Virus record (IMG/VR): IMGVR_UViG_3300021467_000012
Location: 1-42,129 of that record
Source: a virus
DNA length: 42,129 nt
Reading direction: 5' to 3' (one strand)
The notes under the pieces are model-generated. The model was not told the DNA's origin and made no database searches. It saw nothing but the letters and a program-made list of their open reading frames with translations. Below, one piece after another: positions 36,967 through 42,129 of this stretch. Every line of letters starts with the position of its first letter. Positions within the stretch are counted from its first letter, which is position 1. The position numbers were made by a program, and so were the translations under genes.

Positions 36967-38319
36967 TTATAGTAAGTGGTCAATTTCGGGTACAAACCTA
37001 ACTGTTTGCCCTAATCTTTCTTTTTTCAAAGCATCATTCTTTTTTGCCAACCATAAAGTATAATCTGGGTCATCTAATGGTTGCAATCCCTCGTTTTTTC
37101 TTTTTTTAATTTTCCACGCTAAATAATTTACAAACATATCGTATTCTGGCTCATCTAATTCATCGGCATCTGAATCATAAGTTGGTAAAGTTCTGTAATA
37201 ATCTATCCAAATGTTTTGGTCTTCATAATCATCATCAATTGGTCTGTTAAAGTAAATATAATAATTTGTCCCATCTTCGGTAAAAACCGTATATTTTGTT
37301 GGTAGTCCATAATCAACATTTTGCCATACATCATCGCCACTTGAATGATTGGAACTTCCATCTTCTGAAATAGTTAAAACTCCAGTTGACCTGTTATTTG
37401 CTGAATACTCAATTGTATCATCGCCTATTTTAATTGAACCAGAATCATCAAAATCTCTTGAATTTGTTAAAGTTATTGTGCTATCTCCCACCGTATAATC
37501 ACTTGCTAAAGTTGTATGTGCTACATCTCTATAATCCTCATCCCATTCTTTTTTATCATAGTATTTTAGATTTTCACTTGTGCCAATTCTAATTCCAAAG
37601 ATATTTTCTGCGGTATAAGGTTTTTCTAAATCAGAAGGTACAGCAATTTTATACATTCCAACTGTCACATTTCCTAAATCTACATTAAACTTCTTTCTAA
37701 AAGGTCTTTTACCTGGGGCTTTGTGATATTCTCTCCTTGCTTCCCATAAACTTTCATTTAGATATTCGTGAGTTATTAAATCTCCTATTTTTTCATTTAT
37801 TGCCTTTAATGCTCTATCTTTTATTGCCCAAACCGTGTTATCTCCATAACCTGAATAAGGAATTGGGTCTGAATAATCAGAATAAAGAGTATTTATGCTA
37901 TCTTTGAACCTAACAAAATAATATCCTGAACTTTTAGTTGTATCTTTGTAAATTGTCTCTTTTTGGTCTGCTTGAATACTAATCGTTGCTAAAACTGATT
38001 TGCTTCCCGTTGTACTTTCCGCCCAACTAATTTCTACCTGGTCAAAATCAATAATATAAACTTTTGTATCTTGTGGATGGTCAAAAGTTAAAGCACTTGC
38101 TAATGTAATTGTATTTCCAGATGGAGCAGTTGAAGAATGAGTTTTTACAATTTCTGTCTTTTCACTTCCAATTTCTCCAATGCATAAAATTTGATTAGTT
38201 GAAAAACCAACTATTGATTGAACTTCAATAGTTGTAGAACTACTTGAAGCATCACTTTGCAAATAAGTGAATTTCTTGTCTTGTGTTAAAATTGTATTGT
38301 CAGTATAAAGTGTTTTCAT
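36967..38319 (-). CDS. Tail adaptor-like structural protein (T7 gp11-like region)
   Basis: 450 aa. An N-terminal beta-rich part (residues 1-150, with VEISWAESTTGSK like a fibronectin-type strand set), then a helical adaptor core (NTVWAIKDRALKAINEKIGD) and a C-terminal helical segment (DMFVNYLAWKIKKRKNEGLQ, DDPDYTLWLAKKNDALKKER) that is typical of head-tail adaptors. Paired with the nozzle gene directly downstream, as gp11/gp12 in T7-like phages. Confidence 0.7.
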   Translation of the reverse strand: MKTLYTDNTILTQDKKFTYLQSDASSSSTTIEVQSIVGFSTNQILCIGEIGSEKTEIVKTHSSTAPSGNTITLASALTFDHPQDTKVYIIDFDQVEISWAESTTGSKSVLATISIQADQKETIYKDTTKSSGYYFVRFKDSINTLYSDYSDPIPYSGYGDNTVWAIKDRALKAINEKIGDLITHEYLNESLWEARREYHKAPGKRPFRKKFNVDLGNVTVGMYKIAVPSDLEKPYTAENIFGIRIGTSENLKYYDKKEWDEDYRDVAHTTLASDYTVGDSTITLTNSRDFDDSGSIKIGDDTIEYSANNRSTGVLTISEDGSSNHSSGDDVWQNVDYGLPTKYTVFTEDGTNYYIYFNRPIDDDYEDQNIWIDYYRTLPTYDSDADELDEPEYDMFVNYLAWKIKKRKNEGLQPLDDPDYTLWLAKKNDALKKERLGQTVRFVPEIDHLL

Positions 38320-38320
38320 A

Positions 38321-39577
38321 TTAGTTGCCTACTCCTAATAAGTTTAAAGTTTGATTTGGAGACGGTGCTTCTTCTTCTCCTCCCCCTGCTGTATAGGTGC
38401 AGTAGATGGAGACTTTTCTATCATAAGTCGCCTCAACAGTAGGAAATGTGTCTGGTAAATCGCCGTATTCTAAAGTGTCTGTCCTTTTTGTAGTTGCTCC
38501 TGCATCATAATAATAATACATATATCCTTCCCAGTGAGCCAACCAGTATGTTGTAGAGCCTGTTAAATTCGGGTTAGCAGTAGTTAAAGAAAGTTCTTTC
38601 CAATCATCCCAATCAGCAGGAACTGTCCAAGTATCAGTTCTCGCTAATAAATTTGCTGGCTCTCCATTATCATCTGTGTAGATTCCATATTGTTTATTAT
38701 TATCGTCAGACCCGTAATATTTTACATATTGAGTTAAACTTGTTGCTTGTCCATCTTCAGAAATAGTATAAGCAGTTGCATATATCGCTTGCCCTGCCCA
38801 ACTACTATAATACGTCTCACTTCCCCCTTTCGTATCATACCCAAAAGTTGGGTCAACCTTCACAGGATAAACCGCATTATCCAAGAAATTCTGGTCAATT
38901 TCTATTGTTAAAATTCCGCTTTTCTCATCTATGTTTAATTTTCCCCAAGTCCAGTTGCCGTTGGCGTCTGTTATTTTCGGTCTGTAGATGTGAAATGCTT
39001 TGCCCACTCGGTATAATTTCCCACCTTTTACATTATTCATTGCCCCTTTTGTAGCGTGATAAACAGCGTAAGAACCAACTACATTTTCGGGTCTATGGGT
39101 AACTGAAATCAATTCTCCTTTCTCATTTTTGGCATAAACATCGGTCTCTGTCACTTTGACAATCCTTCCGTTCTTATCGCCAACTTTTATTTCTTCCGTT
39201 AAAGGTGGCTGGTAGTAAAACTTTAATCCTTTCGTTCTAATCGTGAACCTTAACTTATTCGTGCTTGGCTTTTCTTTTAGGACAACCTCAAACTCATAAC
39301 CACCCTCTCTTAATTTTTCATTCGGTTCTATATTGTAAAAGTGCAGTTCTTTTTTGTTTTTGATATACTTTAATTTTTTGCCAACTTTTTTGATAACTGG
39401 CAAAACTTTCTCATCATCAACTAACCTGAACGAAGCATTACACTCGTTTGACCACTTTAAAATCTTTATCTGTGGCTTAAAATCTGGCTGTTTGTCATCG
39501 CCAATAATAACTTCAAGACGCTCTCTCCAATCGTCTTTCTGAACATGTTTCCAAGTTGTGGAATTTAACTTAATCAT
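38321..39577 (-). CDS. Tail surface protein with carbohydrate-binding-like end
   Basis: 418 aa. Residues 1-250 follow a pattern I know from metagenomic phage surface proteins (GSYAVYHATKG, GKAFHIYRPKITDANGNWTW, YPVKVDPTFGY). Residues 255-400 form a lectin-like beta sandwich (SSWAGQAIYATAYTISEDGQ, LTGSTTYWLAHWEG). A likely receptor or glycan-binding role. The end is a flexible Gly/Glu/Pro linker with a short hydrophobic tail. Confidence 0.68.
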   Translation of the reverse strand: MIKLNSTTWKHVQKDDWRERLEVIIGDDKQPDFKPQIKILKWSNECNASFRLVDDEKVLPVIKKVGKKLKYIKNKKELHFYNIEPNEKLREGGYEFEVVLKEKPSTNKLRFTIRTKGLKFYYQPPLTEEIKVGDKNGRIVKVTETDVYAKNEKGELISVTHRPENVVGSYAVYHATKGAMNNVKGGKLYRVGKAFHIYRPKITDANGNWTWGKLNIDEKSGILTIEIDQNFLDNAVYPVKVDPTFGYDTKGGSETYYSSWAGQAIYATAYTISEDGQATSLTQYVKYYGSDDNNKQYGIYTDDNGEPANLLARTDTWTVPADWDDWKELSLTTANPNLTGSTTYWLAHWEGYMYYYYDAGATTKRTDTLEYGDLPDTFPTVEATYDRKVSIYCTYTAGGGEEEAPSPNQTLNLLGVGN

Positions 39578-41961
39578 TATCCACTTTCCTTAAAATAACT
39601 AACTGAATAATGAGTTTCTTCTGCACTATCTAAAACAATACAAAGGGTATTTCCTGTTCCTGTAGCAAAGAGATAACCAGGCGGAGTTACTGCTAAATTC
39701 GCTCCTGCCATTCCTCCTGAAGGGGCTAATAATTTATATCTCCACTTCTCATTTGCTCCATCAGTAAATTTAACTACCACCCCTGCACTTGTTGTTGAAG
39801 TCAAAGAGAAAGCATACACTTTTATATTATGTCCTGTTTCTGGACTAACTATTACTCCTCCTTCTTGAGATACTGCTGTTGTTGAACCTGAAACTACTGA
39901 AGGGATAATACTCGTAGCAAAAAGGTCTTTTACTTGGACTGTGGGTTCTGAAGGACTAAACTGAACCGCCATTGTTCCACTTCCTGCATTTGCGGTCACT
40001 GTTCCATCTACTGTCAAAGAACTTCCTCCATCATCTACTGAAATTACATTACCTCCATCTTGAATTGAAACCGTATTACCTACTGCAACTTCTAACTGGT
40101 TGGAAGCATTAACCGAAGCAACTTCTGTGCCGTCTGTTAGTTTTACCCTGCCAATCGTATTATCTCCTGCTGGAATGGCTGAAGCAATATCCACATCACC
40201 TATATTATTACTTCCAGCAGGTAAAGCACTACCAATACTTATCGTTCCGTCAACTACATTGAAAACCCTCTGAATATCCGCTCTTTCACCATCTAAAGTT
40301 ATTTTTACATCATTAGTATTTCCACCCTCTACTTTTACACTATCCGTAGAACTTGAGAGATTTCTTATATCTAAATCCGTTGCCTGCACATCCACTGTAT
40401 TTGACACCGACATCGTTCCATCAACCACATTATATACTCTTTGAACATCAATCCTCTCTCCGTCTAAACTAACCTTAACATCATTTGTATTCCCACCTTC
40501 TACCTTCACGCTATCTGTAGTGCTTGATAAATCTCTAATATCTAAATCAGTGGCTTGAACATCTACCGTTCCTTGTTGAGCAACTTTTAGATTTTTTGAA
40601 GCATCTAATTGTAAAGGATAAAGAGTATCACTCCCTCCTTCTCCCATCATTGCTGTTCCTGTAATAGTCGTGTCTGTATCTCCCTCTGTATATTGAGTTC
40701 CACCGCCACCTCCAGATAATACATCAACCTGTAAATGTCCATCAGCATCAACTAAAGGAATATAATTAGTTCCAGAACCATCTTTAGCAGTATTTGCCCA
40801 AATTTGAACACTATCTTGAGTTTTACTTAAATCTCTAATATCTAAATCAGTGGCTGAAACTGTCACTGTATTTCCCACTGAAACTGTTCCATCAACTAAA
40901 TTAAATACTCTTTGCACATCAACTCTTTCTCCATCAAGAGTAATCTTTACATCATTTGTTTGAGTTCCTTTAGATATATCTCCAATACTTATTGTTCCAT
41001 CTATTACATTAAAAACTCTATTAACATCAGGACGGTTATTAACATCTACTCCTCCATCTACTGTTATTGAACTACCGCCATCATCTATTGAGATTTTATT
41101 TCCACCATCACATATTTTAAGAGCATCTACGCTATCATCATATAATTTTGTTCCACTTCCTGTTACTGGAACTGCTTCAATTGAACCTGAAAAAGTAGCA
41201 TTTACAGAAGGATTAGAAGGAGAGAAATAAACCGCCATTGTTCCCTCTGAATGAGGAGTAACCACTAAAGCATTTTTAGTTTCATCATAAATACTATCTC
41301 CTGAACCTGTTTCTGGCACTGCTGATATACTTCCTGAAAATGTTGCATTAACTGAAGGATTTGAAGGGCTAAAATAAACTGCAATTGTTTCTCCTGTTTT
41401 TACCTTAACCGTTGGCTCGGAAGGAGAAAACTGAACTGCCATCGTTCCTGAACCAGCATTAGCAGTTACTGTTCCATCTACCGTAATTGAATTTCCACCA
41501 TCTTGAACGGTAACTGTTCCATCTACCAAGTTATGCACTCTTTGAATATCGGGTCTCTCTCCATCTAAAGTGATTTTAACATCATTAGTTTGTGTTCCCT
41601 TTGAAATATCACCGATATTTATTGTTCCGTCCACTACATTATGAACCCTTTGAACATCTACTCTTTCATTATCCAATGTCACCTTAACATCGCTGGTATT
41701 TCCCCCTTCCACTTTTACACTATCAGAAGTGCTTGAGAGATTTCTTATATCCAAATCAGTAGCAGAAACAGGCACAGTTATAGAACTTGCTATATTTCTT
41801 ACATCAACTGATAAACCATAAGAAGAATGAACTGGGGCTACACCAGCCGTTGCTGAAGGGTCACCAATAACAATAACTTGACGATGTTCCCCTTCTGCAT
41901 TAGTTCTGGTATCAATATCGGTTCCTGTTCCTTGTGTAATTGTTACTTTTGAGTCAGCCAT
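39577..41961 (-). CDS. Long repeat-built tail fibre / virion protein
   Basis: 794 aa, built from repeats: ATDLDIRDLSSTTDSVKVEG, NTNDVKVSLDGERIDVQRVY, NVVDGTISIG, and SGTMAVQFSPSEPTV occur in several copies each. About residues 1-690 form a beta-rich shaft; the last 100 residues (PETGHNIKVYAFSLTSTTSA, RYKLLAPSGGMAG) are a separate compact tip. Such proteins form trimeric fibres. The DNA is also repetitive, so recombination could change fibre length. The start overlaps the 72-aa gene's stop. Confidence 0.78.
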   Translation of the reverse strand: MADSKVTITQGTGTDIDTRTNAEGEHRQVIVIGDPSATAGVAPVHSSYGLSVDVRNIASSITVPVSATDLDIRNLSSTSDSVKVEGGNTSDVKVTLDNERVDVQRVHNVVDGTINIGDISKGTQTNDVKITLDGERPDIQRVHNLVDGTVTVQDGGNSITVDGTVTANAGSGTMAVQFSPSEPTVKVKTGETIAVYFSPSNPSVNATFSGSISAVPETGSGDSIYDETKNALVVTPHSEGTMAVYFSPSNPSVNATFSGSIEAVPVTGSGTKLYDDSVDALKICDGGNKISIDDGGSSITVDGGVDVNNRPDVNRVFNVIDGTISIGDISKGTQTNDVKITLDGERVDVQRVFNLVDGTVSVGNTVTVSATDLDIRDLSKTQDSVQIWANTAKDGSGTNYIPLVDADGHLQVDVLSGGGGGTQYTEGDTDTTITGTAMMGEGGSDTLYPLQLDASKNLKVAQQGTVDVQATDLDIRDLSSTTDSVKVEGGNTNDVKVSLDGERIDVQRVYNVVDGTMSVSNTVDVQATDLDIRNLSSSTDSVKVEGGNTNDVKITLDGERADIQRVFNVVDGTISIGSALPAGSNNIGDVDIASAIPAGDNTIGRVKLTDGTEVASVNASNQLEVAVGNTVSIQDGGNVISVDDGGSSLTVDGTVTANAGSGTMAVQFSPSEPTVQVKDLFATSIIPSVVSGSTTAVSQEGGVIVSPETGHNIKVYAFSLTSTTSAGVVVKFTDGANEKWRYKLLAPSGGMAGANLAVTPPGYLFATGTGNTLCIVLDSAEETHYSVSYFKESG
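39950..41780. repeat. Degenerate repeats in the fibre gene
   Basis: The 794-aa gene holds many near-identical DNA blocks encoding DLDIR(N/D)LSS, NDVK(I/V)(T/S)LDGER and VDGT(I/V)S. Near-copies are visible around 40260-40380, 40430-40560, 40890-41030 and 41510-41770. Repeat-driven slippage or recombination is possible, and assembly collapse of copies cannot be excluded. Confidence 0.7.
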
Positions 41962-42129
41962 TAAAGAATTTTTACACTTGTAATAGTTTTTTCACTTCTT
42001 ATACTTGGTTGATAAGAAGATATTTTTACACTTGTAATTTTAATTGCTTCACTAACCGCACTTTGTGAAGTTTGGTCTGAAGCATAAGTCAAGCACAATA
42101 ACAATCCAATCGGAGATGCCTTTGGAATA
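41961..42129 (-). CDS. 72-aa hypothetical structural protein, 3' part
   Basis: The same gene as the one opening at 177: the right-hand 127 bases repeat the left end, and 41961-42002 supply the last 13 codons and the stop (ending IRSEKTITSVKIL). The TAA shares its last A with the ATG of the 794-aa fibre gene. Annotate once when the circle is closed. Confidence 0.75.
   Translation of the reverse strand, partial: IPKASPIGLLLCLTYASDQTSQSAVSEAIKITSVKISSYQPSIRSEKTITSVKIL
42003..42129. repeat. Terminal direct repeat, right copy
   Basis: Exact copy of bases 1-127; see the left copy. Shows the contig is circular, with 42,002 unique bases. Confidence 0.95.

Noticed and set aside
1-42129. Integrase, attachment sites or tRNA genes
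   Set aside because: No recombinase motif was found in any credible gene and no tRNA-like T-arm (GTTCGAAT-type) was seen on either strand, so I do not claim a temperate lifestyle.
42003-42129. Biological direct terminal repeats of the packaged genome
   Set aside because: 127 bases exactly equals a standard assembler k-mer size, and the repeat cuts through a gene; an assembly overlap is the simpler reading.

Overview
This window is the complete genome of a tailed double-stranded DNA phage from an assembly that closes on itself. The first 127 bases recur exactly as the last 127, so the real molecule is a circle (or circularly permuted) of about 42,002 bp. It is clearly AT-rich. The host is bacterial: the promoters are near-perfect sigma70-type (TTGACA / TATAAT), and there are perfect DnaA boxes and Shine-Dalgarno (SD) sites at some genes. 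I cannot name the host. The A-rich, often SD-less leaders, leaderless starts and lysine-rich proteins would fit an uncultivated lineage (for example Patescibacteria), but that is a guess. A gene set with a portal, a P22 gp10 / T7 gp12-like tail nozzle, three consecutive helical virion proteins and no long tape measure points to a podovirus. I see no integrase, DNA polymerase, helicase or tRNA.

Every protein gene lies on the minus strand, so the circle is read in one direction from about 27.1 kb down through 1, across the junction, and from 42 kb down to 27.27 kb. In that order: (1) 27.1-24.8 kb, a compact SD-rich operon with a zinc ribbon, a VRR-NUC nuclease, small proteins, a trypsin-like serine protease and a Cas4/RecB-like nuclease, ended by an intrinsic terminator; (2) 24.7-23.7 kb, a membrane-anchored transglycosylase, an HExxH protein and an HTH-like protein; (3) 23.7-22.5 kb, a promoter, an attenuator-like pair of competing hairpins, an HNH endonuclease and a large structured RNA; (4) 22.5-16.4 kb, many small early genes (zinc ribbons, HTH proteins, membrane peptides) with DnaA-box promoters and three structured leaders; (5) 16.4-15.4 kb, the two ends of a ParB/DNA-methyltransferase gene whose body has been replaced by an HNH endonuclease; (6) terminase small and large subunits; (7) 13.6-7.9 kb, an eight-gene sugar/glycan cluster placed between large terminase and portal; (8) portal, small head genes, scaffold, decoration and major capsid; (9) fibre-like proteins across the junction, then the tail, nozzle and internal virion proteins; (10) an ATP-grasp enzyme, a papain-like protein and holin-like membrane proteins.

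The circle begins and ends at 27.11-27.27 kb. There, divergent promoters share a palindrome over both -35 boxes. The leftward one drives the nuclease/protease operon. The rightward one makes the only plus-strand transcript I can support, a small RNA of about 70 nt with its own terminator that stops against the holin stop codon.

The parts most worth following up are this control hub and its small RNA, the large structured RNA and attenuator around the second HNH gene, the phage-borne glycan cluster, the protease-nuclease operon, and a repeated AAGGTCGG leader element found only at gene junctions.
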